Below are positions 40,241 to 48,389 of a stretch of 64,000 nt of DNA, one piece after another (position 1 is the first letter of the stretch; each line of letters opens with the position of its first letter). The notes below the pieces were generated by a model, which was not told the DNA's origin, did no database searches, and saw only the letters and a program-made list of their open reading frames with translations. Location: the NCBI RefSeq assembly GCF_000935125.1, contig NZ_JRKI01000029.1:806001-870000 (forward strand). The letters run 5' to 3'. The position numbers and the translations under genes were made by a program. The stretch is from Streptomyces natalensis ATCC 27448. GTDB lineage: Bacteria; Actinomycetota; Actinomycetes; Streptomycetales; Streptomycetaceae.

Positions 40241-40963
40241 TCAGGCGAACTGTGTGGCGCCGCCGTCGACATAGAGGTCGTGCATGGTGATGTGGCGGGC
40301 GCGGTCGGAGACCAGAAAGGCCACCGCCTCGGCGATGTCGAGGGGTTCGGCGATCCGGCCGAGCGGGGTGTCGCTGTGCGGGGCCTGGAGGTCCCCGTAG
40401 GTGCAGCCGGGCGAGACGACATTGCAGCGCACACCGCTGCCCGCCAGTTCCAGGCCGAGGGATTTGGTGAAGAGGGTCGCGGCGGCCTTGGACGCGGCAT
40501 ACGCGGCCAGTCCGGCCCGCGGCACGCCGGCCGCATGGGAGCCGACGGTGATGATGCTGCCGGCCCGGCGGGCGGTCATTCTGCGGGCCACGGCGCGCGA
40601 GAGCCGGAAGACACCGGTGGTGTTGACGGCGAACGTGTCGTCCCAGTCCTGGTCGGTGAGGTCGACGACGGACGCGGTGCGCAGCACGCCGGCCACGTTG
40701 ACGAGGATGTCCAGGGGGCCGACGGTGCGTTCGGCGTCGTCCACCAGGGCGTCGACTGCCGCGCGGGCGGTGAGGTCGACGGCGCGGGCGGTGATGCGCG
40801 CCCGCCCGTAGGCGGCCTCCAGGGCGGCGATGCCGTGCGCGTCCTGGTCCACGGCGATCACCCGCGCGCCCTCCTCGGCCAGCAGCCGCGCCACGGCCTC
40901 GCCGATGCCCCGCCCGGCGCCGGTGACCAGCGCCGTACGCCCGGAAAGCTCGGAATCCCACAC
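40241..40963 (-). CDS. dhbA: 2,3-dihydro-2,3-dihydroxybenzoate dehydrogenase (EntA/DhbA type, SDR)
   Basis: 240 residues, normal for classical SDRs. NAD motif TGAGRGIG near residue 15, NVAG near 90, and catalytic Tyr-x3-Lys in AYAASKAA. The sequence and length match the enzyme that oxidises 2,3-dihydro-DHB to 2,3-dihydroxybenzoate in catechol siderophore synthesis. An iron box 28 bases upstream and a condensation-domain gene downstream support the role. The other dhb genes (isochorismate synthase, isochorismatase, AMP ligase) are not in the window, so they must lie elsewhere or be lost. Confidence 0.82.
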   Translation of the reverse strand: MWDSELSGRTALVTGAGRGIGEAVARLLAEEGARVIAVDQDAHGIAALEAAYGRARITARAVDLTARAAVDALVDDAERTVGPLDILVNVAGVLRTASVVDLTDQDWDDTFAVNTTGVFRLSRAVARRMTARRAGSIITVGSHAAGVPRAGLAAYAASKAAATLFTKSLGLELAGSGVRCNVVSPGCTYGDLQAPHSDTPLGRIAEPLDIAEAVAFLVSDRARHITMHDLYVDGGATQFA

Positions 40964-40990
40964 GCCCGCATCCCCTCGCCACGAATCAAC

Positions 40991-41009
40991 TTAGGCAAGC
41001 CTAACCTAA
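40991..41009 (-). promoter_or_regulatory. DmdR/IdeR iron box
   Basis: TTAGGCAAGCCTAACCTAA; its complement TTAGGTTAGGCTTGCCTAA matches the DmdR/IdeR consensus TTAGGTTAGGCTCACCTAA at 17 of 19 positions. It lies 27 bases upstream of the dhbA start and should repress the dhbA-condensation operon when iron is plentiful. Confidence 0.88.
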
Positions 41010-41274
41010 TGCGCGGCGCGATGGTCGGCGGCCGCCCGCCCGGACCCCGCCAAGGAAGCCAAGAGGTCGAGGCGGTCAAGGCGGGCAAGGAGGCGAGGAG
41101 ACTAAGGAGGCGAGGCGGTCAAAGAAAGCCAACGGCGTTACGGGCGGGGCACCTTGTGTTACGGCCGACGCCGGGCAGGGCACAACAACGCCTGTGACGT
41201 CGCAAGCCCCGTCCCCCGCCCGCGATCCGTCCGTACTCCGCCGCCGAGCCGCTCCGGGAAGGGAGGGACACCCC
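41010..41274. other. intergenic region with purine-rich AAGGAGGCGAGG repeats
   Basis: Between about 41042 and 41130 the plus strand repeats AAGGAGGCGAGG and GAGGCGGTCAA words imperfectly (for example 41058, 41087 and 41104). A GTG at 41194 could open a longer version of the next gene but has no ribosome site. No gene called. Confidence 0.5.
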
Positions 41275-41481
41275 GTGTCCCGCGACGACGACCGCCAAAC
41301 CGGCGACCACACCGGGCAGTTCCGGCAGGGCGCCGGCTGGCTACTGCTGGCCGCCGCACTCGGCGGGCTGGGCACCGGCATCGCCCTGGGCGAGGCCCTG
41401 CCGCTGGCGGGCGGGCTGGTCCTGGCCGGCGTCTCCGGGAACCTCCTGACAGCGAGCCGCCGGCCCACCCGCCCCGAATGA
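41275..41481 (+). CDS. small two-helix membrane protein of unknown function
   Basis: 68 residues from GTG 41275, which has GGGAGGG 8 bases upstream. A polar N-terminus (MSRDDDRQTGDHTGQFRQG) is followed by two hydrophobic segments (WLLLAAALGGLGTGIALG and LAGGLVLAGVSGNLLTA) separated by one turn, and a basic C-terminus. It would sit in the membrane as a hairpin. A start at 41194 (95 residues) is possible but lacks a ribosome site. No family recognised. Confidence 0.6.
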   Translation: MSRDDDRQTGDHTGQFRQGAGWLLLAAALGGLGTGIALGEALPLAGGLVLAGVSGNLLTASRRPTRPE

Positions 41482-41548
41482 GGGCGAACGGGCCGGCGGA
41501 GGTGCCACAGGCTCCGTACGGACCTGTCTCATACCGCAGGGACCTGCC

Positions 41549-41989
41549 TCATGTCGTACGGCGACTCTTCGCGGCCGCACCGATGCACATCGCCCCGAGC
41601 AGCAACGTCAGCCCTCCGATCACGATGTTGTTCCAGATCACGCCCGCGTCCGGGCCGGTGCCGACGATCCAGGGCGCGATGATCAGCCAGGCACCCATGG
41701 CACACATGGCGCCGCTCAGGCCGTACATCCGGTCCGGGGTGACGGTGAACCCGACCGCCAGCAGGGCGATGGCGATGCCGAGGATCAGGTTGTGCGTCAG
41801 GAGTGCGGGCTGCGAGGTCGCGTAGTGCACGATCCATGGGGATGCCGCGCAGTACAGGCCGACCAGGAACACCGGCCCGTCAACGAGGACCACATCACGC
41901 CCGCCGAGGACTCGCTCGTAACGAGCCTGCATCTCAGAAACATCGGGGTGACCTGCAAGATCGCCCCTGTGGTGCGAGAGGTCGGCCAT
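41549..41989 (-). CDS. SPW-repeat membrane protein
   Basis: 146 residues. Four hydrophobic segments with two short SPW-type motifs (CAASPWIVHY and IIAPWIVGTG), the mark of the SPW repeat family of actinobacterial membrane proteins of unknown function. ATG 41989 has a consensus AAGGAGG upstream, so the longer start at 42034 is unlikely. The promoter region beyond is unusually AT-rich for this genome (42040-42085). Confidence 0.85.
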   Translation of the reverse strand: MADLSHHRGDLAGHPDVSEMQARYERVLGGRDVVLVDGPVFLVGLYCAASPWIVHYATSQPALLTHNLILGIAIALLAVGFTVTPDRMYGLSGAMCAMGAWLIIAPWIVGTGPDAGVIWNNIVIGGLTLLLGAMCIGAAAKSRRTT

Positions 41990-42135
41990 CCGACTCGCCT
42001 CCTTCGTTCTGCAAGCCTGGCCGTATCGCGGCATGAATACCGCGCACTCTTTATTTTGCGCTTATGTCGCCTTTATGTGTAGACGGGCGACCGAGTTTCT
42101 GCGGACCCGAAGGTGACGCGTACCGGCGAGCCCGG

Positions 42136-42705
42136 TCAGCGCGTGCTCCCCAGCCCCAGATTCCAGCGCCCGCCCCGGCCGCTGAGCTCGGTCACGGACA
42201 GCGGCGGAACGTCCAGCCGCCAGAACGTCTCCGGCGGGAGCCGCAGCGCGGCCACCACGGCGGCGCGCACCATCTCCACCTCCACCACGGCCAGCACCCG
42301 CCCGGACGTGGCGGCCAGCCCCGCGAGCCAGTCCCCGGCCCGTTCGCACAGCGCATGCAGCGATTCCCCGCCGTGCCCGGTGAAGCCGGGGTCGGACAGC
42401 CAGGCGGACACCGCCTCCGGTTCCCCTTCGCCCACCTCGGCCAGGGTCCGGCCCCGCCACCGGCCCATCGCCCAGCCGGGCGGCCCCGGCTCGGGCGCGG
42501 GCTCCGCCGGCAGCCCGAGCTCCTCGGCCGTCCGACGGCACCGGACGGACGGCGCGACCACGATCCGGGACGCGGCCGGCCACGATCCGGCCATGGCGCG
42601 CGCCCGCCGCACCCCGGCCGCACCGAGCGGCCCGTCGTCGTCGAACCGCACCGCGCGCTGCGCCTCGCCCGCCGCAGGTGAGATCAACATCACCCGAGTT
42701 GTCAT
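42136..42705 (-). CDS. degenerate histidine-phosphatase-family protein beside cbtBA
   Basis: 189 residues with the phosphoglycerate-mutase-like outline: GPLGAAGVRRARAMAG, VVAPSVRCRRTAEELGL (conserved S-x-x-R-C/x-R-T), WRGRTLAEV and GGESLHALCERAGDWL. The catalytic RHG motif at the N-terminus is replaced by LISPAAGEA, and the second His (V-x-H-G) reads VVEVEM, so phosphatase activity is doubtful. Similar degenerate copies are, from memory, common next to cbtAB in Streptomyces. It diverges from the cobalamin riboswitch. Role unknown. Confidence 0.75.
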   Translation of the reverse strand: MTTRVMLISPAAGEAQRAVRFDDDGPLGAAGVRRARAMAGSWPAASRIVVAPSVRCRRTAEELGLPAEPAPEPGPPGWAMGRWRGRTLAEVGEGEPEAVSAWLSDPGFTGHGGESLHALCERAGDWLAGLAATSGRVLAVVEVEMVRAAVVAALRLPPETFWRLDVPPLSVTELSGRGGRWNLGLGSTR

Positions 42706-42814
42706 GCCCGCTTCTCCCGCTCCCGAACGGCAACGTCAACACATATCCCGCCAAGGGAAGTTGACTCAATCATGCGCCCCTCCCTGCCCCTGTCCGCCCC
42801 CTGGATGACCTTGG

Positions 42815-42965
42815 CTCGCCGGTCGGTTCGCGGTAGCGTCCCGATGATATTGACGATGACATGACGGAAGCCGGTGGGATCCCGGCGCGGTCGCGCCACT
42901 GTATGTCCGGTTTTGACTCAGCCCCACAGGGGCCGGGACCGGGCAAGCCAGACCCGCCATGTCGT
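42815..42965 (+). ncRNA. cobalamin (B12) riboswitch
   Basis: The core is plain: GACGGAAGCCGGTGGGATCC with the following CGCGGTCGCGCCACTGT (42863-42902), and the B12 box GCAAGCCAGACCCGCC (42943-42958). It ends about 60 bases before the cbtB ATG. Binding of adenosylcobalamin should switch off cbtBA translation or transcription. The limits given are approximate. Confidence 0.9.
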
Positions 42966-43019
42966 CCGGCGCTCCATCCACCAGGGACGCGAGTTCCCTC
43001 TCACAGGAGGTCCCCCGCC

Positions 43020-43238
43020 ATGGCTCAGACCATCGCACCCCCGGCCACCGGCACCGCCGCCCCGGCCCCGCTCCCCCTCAAGGCAATCGCCCCCTGGGCG
43101 CTGTTCGTCGGCGTCCTGATGCTGGTCCTGCTCTACTTCATCGGCGCCGAGCAGGGCGCCACCTCCGTGATGTCCGGTTCGGACGTCCACGAGTGGGTCC
43201 ACGACGGACGCCACCTCCTCGGCTTCCCCTGCCACTGA
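43020..43238 (+). CDS. cbtB: CbtB, small cobalt-transport membrane subunit
   Basis: 72 residues. One transmembrane helix (PWALFVGVLMLVLLYFIG) and a His-rich C-terminus (HEWVHDGRHLLGFPCH) that could bind cobalt. CbtB and CbtA form a predicted cobalt transporter controlled by B12 riboswitches; such a riboswitch lies directly upstream. GGAGG precedes ATG 43020. cbtA follows 14 bases later. Confidence 0.9.
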   Translation: MAQTIAPPATGTAAPAPLPLKAIAPWALFVGVLMLVLLYFIGAEQGATSVMSGSDVHEWVHDGRHLLGFPCH

Positions 43239-43252
43239 GCCGGCGCCGTTCC

Positions 43253-44002
43253 ATGAACTCCGTCACCATCAGACATCTCCTGACGCGCGGCATGCTCGCC
43301 GGTCTGGGTGCCGGTGTCCTCGCCCTCGTCGTCGCCTATCTGCTGGGCGAGCCGAGAGTGGACGCCGCCATCGCCTTCGAGGAGGCGCACAGCCACGAGC
43401 ACGAGATGGAGGTCGTCAGCCGCGGTCTCCAGTCCACGGCGGGGCTGGCGACCGGTGTGCTCCTCTACGGCGTCGCCCTGGGCGGGATCGCCGCGCTGGC
43501 CTTCTGCATCGCACTGGGCCGGATCGGCCGCTTCGGCCCCCGGGCCACCGCGGCGCTGCTCTCCGGCGCGGCACTGCTCGCCGTCTACCTCGTACCGTTC
43601 CTGAAGTACCCGGCCAATCCGCCGTCCGTCGGTGAACCCGACACCATCGGCAAGCGCACGGCCCTGTACTTCCTGATGATGCTGCTCAGCGTGCTGCTGG
43701 CGGTCGCCGCCACGATACTCGGGCGGCGGCTGGCACCCCGGCTGGGCAACTGGTACGCGACGGTGGCGGCCGGCGCGGCGTTCGGCGTCGCCATCGGGCT
43801 CGCCTATGCCTTCCTGCCTGCGGTCAACGAGGTTCCGAAGGACTTCTCGGCAACCTTGCTGTGGCAGTTCCGGCTGTCGGCGATCGCCGTCCAACTGGTG
43901 CTCTGGACCGCCTTCGGGCTGCTCTTCGGGCATCTGGCGGAACGCGTGATCGCACCGGAGCGGGCCACCGCGCCCGCCGAGGCGGCACCCGCCGCATCCT
44001 GA
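43253..44002 (+). CDS. cbtA: CbtA, cobalt transporter subunit
   Basis: 249 residues with about five or six hydrophobic segments and a His-rich stretch early on (AFEEAHSHEHEMEVVSRG, residues about 40-57), both typical of CbtA. The conserved FLKYPANPP and LAYAFLPAVNEVP blocks are present. Co-transcribed with cbtB under the riboswitch and ended by the hairpin at 44016. Confidence 0.9.
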   Translation: MNSVTIRHLLTRGMLAGLGAGVLALVVAYLLGEPRVDAAIAFEEAHSHEHEMEVVSRGLQSTAGLATGVLLYGVALGGIAALAFCIALGRIGRFGPRATAALLSGAALLAVYLVPFLKYPANPPSVGEPDTIGKRTALYFLMMLLSVLLAVAATILGRRLAPRLGNWYATVAAGAAFGVAIGLAYAFLPAVNEVPKDFSATLLWQFRLSAIAVQLVLWTAFGLLFGHLAERVIAPERATAPAEAAPAAS

Positions 44003-44015
44003 CGGCCGACGCCGC

Positions 44016-44043
44016 AAGGGGAGGGCCTTCGGACCCTCCCCTT
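44016..44043. terminator. hairpin terminator after cbtA
   Basis: AAGGGGAGGG (44016-44025) and CCCTCCCCTT (44034-44043) with loop CCTTCGGA. Lies between convergent cbtA and the GTP-cyclohydrolase gene and can serve both. Confidence 0.85.
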
Positions 44044-44053
44044 CGGTGTGTGC

Positions 44054-44713
44054 TCACGACAGCCCCGGGATGCCGTCCAGATGGGGCAGATCATGGTCGA
44101 GGCGTTCCCGTTTCGCCCGCAGATAGCGGATGTTCTCCGCCCCGGGCGGCATCAGCAGAGGGACCCTTTCGTCGACGGCGATGCCGTGCCGCAGCAGCGC
44201 CGCCCGCTTGCGGGGGTTGTTCGACAGCAGCCGTACGGAGGCCACGCCGAGGTCCTGGAGAATTCCGGCGGCGACGCCGTATTCCCGGGCGTCGACGGGC
44301 AGTCCGAGCGCGATATTCGCATCGACGGTATCGAGCCCGTCCTCCTGGAGTTTCATCGCCCGGAGCTTGGCCAGCAGCCCTATTCCGCGGCCCTCATGTC
44401 CCTGGAGATAGACGAGAATTCCGCGCCCCGCCGCCACGATCGCCTCCAGCGCCGCGGACAGCTGGTCGCCGCATTCGCAGTGCGCGGAGGCGAAGACATC
44501 TCCGGTCAGACACTCCGAATGCACCCGGGTCAGCACCCGCTCCCCCGCCACCTCGCCGTGGACCAGGGCCACTTGCTCCGTTCCGCTGCGCAGGTCGAGA
44601 TAGCCGACGGCCAGGAATGCGCCGTGCGCCGTGGGGAGGCGGACCTCCACCACCCGCTCGACCCGGGAGCCGGCATCCGCCACGACAGAGGCATCGCTAT
44701 GGGGGTCCGTCAT
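44054..44713 (-). CDS. GTP cyclohydrolase II homologue with Met120, predicted formylamino-pyrimidine (FAPy)-forming
   Basis: 219 residues. Zinc ligands Cys68, Cys79 and Cys81 (SECLTGDVF, HCECG) and the GHEGRGIGLLAKLRAMKLQE block are present. The residue equal to catalytic Tyr105 of E. coli RibA is Met120. From memory, S. coelicolor SCO6655 has this same Met120 and releases the 5-formylamino pyrimidine nucleotide without deformylating it. The gene therefore should feed a dedicated pathway and not riboflavin. It diverges from a creatininase-family gene, the family of the archaeal FAPy deformylase ArfB. Soluble cytoplasmic enzyme. Confidence 0.88.
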   Translation of the reverse strand: MTDPHSDASVVADAGSRVERVVEVRLPTAHGAFLAVGYLDLRSGTEQVALVHGEVAGERVLTRVHSECLTGDVFASAHCECGDQLSAALEAIVAAGRGILVYLQGHEGRGIGLLAKLRAMKLQEDGLDTVDANIALGLPVDAREYGVAAGILQDLGVASVRLLSNNPRKRAALLRHGIAVDERVPLLMPPGAENIRYLRAKRERLDHDLPHLDGIPGLS

Positions 44714-44815
44714 GGCGCGATCGTACCGGCGGGGGCGGCCGGTTGGCAGGGATTACCGTCCTGCTTATGCTGCGACGGCCCGGCAAGTGAGCGCGACGAA
44801 AGGCCGCAACCCCCC

Positions 44816-45580
44816 ATGACCGCATCGGCATCCCGGAATTCGGCCCGTGGGCTGCTCCCGGCGGACACCACCGAGGAGGTACGGGCGCGCCGGCCGCGCT
44901 GGGCCTTCCTGCCCGTCGGCAGCTTCGAACAGCACGGCCCGTTCCTGCCGTTGACCACCGATACGGTCATCGCCTGCACCATCGCCGAGGAGCTCGCCGC
45001 GGCCCATCCGGGCCTGCTGCTGCCCCCGCTCACCGTCTCCTGTTCCCAGGAACACGCCTCCTGGCCGGGCACCATCAGTATTTCCGCCCGTACCCTGCAC
45101 AGCGTCGTCACGGACATCGCCGATTCCCTCCGGGCCTCTGGTATCCACGCCCTGATTCTGGTGAACGGACACGGCGGAAATTACGTACTGCGCAATGTGG
45201 TTCAAGAATCCGGCGGCACGGGGATCCGTATGGCACTCTTCCCCGGCGCGGCCGACTGGGATGCGGCGCGCAAGCGGGCGGGGGCGGGGACCACCGCCCA
45301 CAGCGATATGCACGCCGGCGAGGTGGAAACCTCCCTCCTTCTGCACGCCCATCCCGCATTGGTGCGCCCCGGATACGCCTCGGAGGAATCCGCGGACCAT
45401 ATCGCCGATGACCGCAGGCATCTGCTCACCCTCGGCATGCCGGCCTATACGGAATCCGGGATCATCGGCCGCCCTTCCCTCGCCTCCGCGCAGAAGGGCG
45501 AAATGCTGCTGGCCGGGCTGATCGAGGCATTCGGGGCCTATACCGCGCTCTTCGGCATGGAGGCGGAAAACCATGGCTGA
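44816..45580 (+). CDS. creatininase-family amidohydrolase, likely FAPy deformylase
   Basis: 254 residues. The creatininase metal-site pattern is intact: LPVGSFEQHGPFLPLTTDT (Glu, His, Asp), NGHGGN, and DMHAGEVETSLLLH with His and Glu. In archaea a member of this family (ArfB) removes formate from the FAPy nucleotide; the divergent neighbour is predicted to make just that compound, so the same job is likely here. ATG 44816 follows a weak AAAGG. It overlaps the RibD-type reductase gene by 8 bases. Confidence 0.82.
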   Translation: MTASASRNSARGLLPADTTEEVRARRPRWAFLPVGSFEQHGPFLPLTTDTVIACTIAEELAAAHPGLLLPPLTVSCSQEHASWPGTISISARTLHSVVTDIADSLRASGIHALILVNGHGGNYVLRNVVQESGGTGIRMALFPGAADWDAARKRAGAGTTAHSDMHAGEVETSLLLHAHPALVRPGYASEESADHIADDRRHLLTLGMPAYTESGIIGRPSLASAQKGEMLLAGLIEAFGAYTALFGMEAENHG

Positions 45581-46481
45581 AGCGCTCGACGCGGAGGCGG
45601 CGTGGGAGCGGCTGCGCCGCATCCGTACTGCGGCGGATGCCGCGGCCGCCGGGCTGGTGCCGGACTCCGCGTCCGGTGACCGGGCACCGGACGAAGGCGA
45701 GGCGCGGCAGAGCGACGACGGCCCACTGCGGTGGGCGGGGCCCGCCACGCCCGGGGCGGCGCGGCTGGCCGAACGCTATCTGCCGCTGTGCCTGGCCGGT
45801 CCCCGTATCGCGTTCGCCCAGCTCGGGCAGAGCCTGGACGGCTTCATCGCCACCCGTACCGGCGATGCGGACTATGTCACCGGTGAGGAGGACCGCCGCC
45901 ATCTGCACCGGCTGCGGGCGCTGGCCGATGCGGTGATCGTCGGGGCCGGGACCGCGGTGGCGGACGATCCGCGGCTGACGGTGCGCGCCTGTGCGGGCGA
46001 CAACCCGGTGCGGGTGGTGCTCGATCCGCGGGGCCGGGTGCCGCGCGGGCGCCAGGTGTTCACCGACGGCGAGGCGCCGACGGTGTGGGTGGTGGGCCCG
46101 GAGGGCGCCGGGCGGGCGCGGGCGGCGGCGGGGTCGTGCGGGGCCCGCGGCGATGCCGACGGCTGCGGCGTGGACATCCTGGTGCTGCCCGACGCCGCGG
46201 CCTTCGCCCCGGCCCGGCTGCTCGCGGTCCTGGCACGGCGCGGGCTGGGCCGGGTGCTGGTCGAAGGCGGCGGGGTGACCGTTTCACGGTTCGTCAGCGA
46301 GCGTGCGCTGCACCGGCTGTATCTCACCGTCGCCCCGGTCCTGCTCGGCGACGGCGTACCCGGCCTGCGGTTTCCCGGTACGCCCGTGATGCGCGACGCG
46401 CTGCGCCCGCCGCTGCGCCGCTCGCCGCTCGGCGCGGACACCCTCTTCGAACTGGAGCTGGAGGCGCCGGGCGGAGAGTGA
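45573..46481 (+). CDS. RibD C-terminal-type (DHFR-fold) pyrimidine reductase
   Basis: 302 residues. After an about 75-residue Ala-rich N-terminus, the reductase domain has AQLGQSLDGFIAT, YVTGEEDRRHLHRLRALADAVIVGAGTAVADDPRLTVR, VLVEGGGVTVSRFV and LYLTVAPVLLGDG, all RibD_C hallmarks. The deaminase half of RibD is missing. It would reduce the ribosyl side chain of the aminopyrimidine to ribityl with NADPH. Translationally linked to the creatininase gene by an 8-base overlap. Confidence 0.85.
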   Translation: MAEALDAEAAWERLRRIRTAADAAAAGLVPDSASGDRAPDEGEARQSDDGPLRWAGPATPGAARLAERYLPLCLAGPRIAFAQLGQSLDGFIATRTGDADYVTGEEDRRHLHRLRALADAVIVGAGTAVADDPRLTVRACAGDNPVRVVLDPRGRVPRGRQVFTDGEAPTVWVVGPEGAGRARAAAGSCGARGDADGCGVDILVLPDAAAFAPARLLAVLARRGLGRVLVEGGGVTVSRFVSERALHRLYLTVAPVLLGDGVPGLRFPGTPVMRDALRPPLRRSPLGADTLFELELEAPGGE

Positions 46482-46506
46482 GGTACGGCGCACCGCCCCG
46501 CCTGCC

Positions 46507-47526
46507 TTACGCGCCCCCGCCCGCCTTTTCGGCGAGGGCCGGCGCAGGCCCCGCCGCGGCCAGGTCCGCCGCTCGCCGGGCAAGCAGTCCGGCCGCCCAG
46601 CGCACCACCAGCACCCCGGCCCCCGGCAGGCTCGCGGCGAACGCCAGCACCCCGTAGACCACGGCCGAGGCGAGGCCCTGCGCCGCGCCCAGCCCGGCCG
46701 CGCCGAACGCCCAGGCCGCGACGCCTTCCCGCGGGCCCCAGCCGCCGACGTTCAGCGGCAGCGCCATCGCCAGCAGCGCCAGCACCACGAGCGGTACCAG
46801 CTCGGCCACCGGTGCGCTCACCCCAGCCACCCGGGCGGCCAGCACAAACATCGCCAGGTACCCCGCGAGGACCACCACGGACGAGAGCGCCACCCCCGGC
46901 CAGCTCTCGCGGGCGAACAGGGCGCGGCGGGCCTCGGCCAGCGCGGTGCGGACGGCCCGCCCCGCGCGGGACGCGCCCCGGCTCCAGTACGCGACGGCAA
47001 CCGCCGCCGAGGCCACCACGGCCGCCGAGACCCACCCCGCGGGCGTGCCCAGCAGTTGGCCGGCCTGCGCAAGGGCCGGGGACGGCCGGACGAGCAGCAC
47101 CGCGGTCCCGGCCACCAGCAGGACGAGCTGGCCCGCGGTGCGTTCCAGGACCACGGCGCGCACACCGCGGCCCAGGTCTCCGGCGCTGCGGCCGTGGCGC
47201 ACCGCGCGGTGGACGTCGCCGAGCACCCCGCCGGGCAGTGCGGCGTTGAGGAACAGCGCACGGTAGTAGTCCGCGACGGCCCGGCCGAGCGGCAGCCGCA
47301 GACCGAGGCCGCGGGCCACCAGGCACCAGCGCCAGGCGCTGAAGACCGTGGTCAGCAGGCCGAGCACGAGGGCGGACAGCAGGGTGGGGGCGTCGATACG
47401 GCGCAGGCCGTCCAGGAAGGCGCCAGATCCCAGACGCCACACCAGCACCCCGAGGATGCCCGCTCCCCCGAGCATCCTCAGCCACGCCCAGACGGACCGT
47501 TTCCTCATGCCGGCCGGCCGCGTCAT
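46507..47526 (-). CDS. UPF0104/lysylphosphatidylglycerol-synthase-TM-like membrane protein
   Basis: 339 residues with about eight hydrophobic helices. Family blocks: WRWCLVARGLGLRLPLGRAVADYY, LFLNAALPGGVLGDVHRA, VVLERTAGQLVLLVAG and LPLNVGGWGPREG. Members of this family are integral membrane proteins linked to lipid or glycolipid handling. Last of four genes chained by 4-base overlaps (start ATG 47526 overlaps the methyltransferase stop). Suggests the pathway's product is moved through or anchored in the membrane. Confidence 0.83.
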   Translation of the reverse strand: MTRPAGMRKRSVWAWLRMLGGAGILGVLVWRLGSGAFLDGLRRIDAPTLLSALVLGLLTTVFSAWRWCLVARGLGLRLPLGRAVADYYRALFLNAALPGGVLGDVHRAVRHGRSAGDLGRGVRAVVLERTAGQLVLLVAGTAVLLVRPSPALAQAGQLLGTPAGWVSAAVVASAAVAVAYWSRGASRAGRAVRTALAEARRALFARESWPGVALSSVVVLAGYLAMFVLAARVAGVSAPVAELVPLVVLALLAMALPLNVGGWGPREGVAAWAFGAAGLGAAQGLASAVVYGVLAFAASLPGAGVLVVRWAAGLLARRAADLAAAGPAPALAEKAGGGA

Positions 47527-48389
47527 CCAGCGGTGCCGGGGCGCGGTCCGGGCAGTGCCAGCAGGTCCGTGTGGTGCACGGTGACCGTCAACTCCCCGGC
47601 CGCGCAGGCCGCCAGCCGCCGCGCCAGATACGCCTGCGCCCGCTCCCCCAGCTCCGGCCGCTGTTCGCACGCCGCGTCCACCCAGCCGTGCAGCCAGGCG
47701 GTGGTGAGTGCGTCCTGCGGGCTGCCGAGCCGCCAGGGACTGGACCGCGTCAGCACCGTGGCGCCCTGCCGTCGGAACGCCGTCGTGGCCGCCGCGGCCG
47801 CATCCGGCCCGAGCAGCCGCCGCCCGTCGCCGTCCGTGCGGCGCTGATGGTCGTTGAAGGCGGCGCCGAGCGCGTCGTCGAGCGGCTCGTACGGCGTGAG
47901 GTCAGCGCGCCCGGCGACGGAGAGCGCCAGCAGGGCGGGGCACCCGGCGTCGGTGCAGGCCGCGGCGAGCGCCGCGACCTCGTCGGCGGTGAGCAGATCC
48001 AGCAGCGCGGAGGCGGTGACCAGCGAGGTCCCGGCGAGTTCCGCAGCGGTCAGCCCGGTGAGGTCGCCGCATGCGGTGGCGGCCGTCACGGCGCTGCCGT
48101 CGGCGGCGGCCGTGGGCATCGCGTCCGCGGCGCGGGCGAGCAGTGCGGGGTCGTGGTCCTGGAGGATCCAGTGCTGCGGGCCGGGAAGCCGGCCGGCGAG
48201 CCAGCGGCCCATGGAGCCGGTGCCGCAGCCCAGATCGCGGATCATCGTCGGCTGCTGCTGTCCGTCGCGGGCGGCGGGCAGCGCCGCACGCAGCGGCCCA
48301 AGCAGGTCGGCCGCCCGCGCGGCGGCGTCGGCGGGCTCGCGCAACTGGAGCCATTCCGGGGCGAACCGGGGCCGCCCGGGCGCCGTCAT
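47523..48389 (-). CDS. SAM-dependent class I methyltransferase
   Basis: 288 residues. SAM motif I is IRDLGCGTGSMGRWL near residue 50, with the acidic motif II in WILQDHDPALLARA and TSLVTASALLDLLT as motif IV. Substrate unknown; context suggests the pteridine/pyrimidine or a sugar-modified form. ATG 48389 overlaps the glycosyltransferase stop by 4 bases, and its own stop overlaps the UPF0104 start. Confidence 0.85.
   Translation of the reverse strand: MTAPGRPRFAPEWLQLREPADAAARAADLLGPLRAALPAARDGQQQPTMIRDLGCGTGSMGRWLAGRLPGPQHWILQDHDPALLARAADAMPTAAADGSAVTAATACGDLTGLTAAELAGTSLVTASALLDLLTADEVAALAAACTDAGCPALLALSVAGRADLTPYEPLDDALGAAFNDHQRRTDGDGRRLLGPDAAAAATTAFRRQGATVLTRSSPWRLGSPQDALTTAWLHGWVDAACEQRPELGERAQAYLARRLAACAAGELTVTVHHTDLLALPGPRPGTAG

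Noticed and set aside
44054..44713. Ordinary riboflavin ribA
   Set aside because: Met120 replaces the catalytic Tyr and no ribB, ribH or ribE is adjacent.
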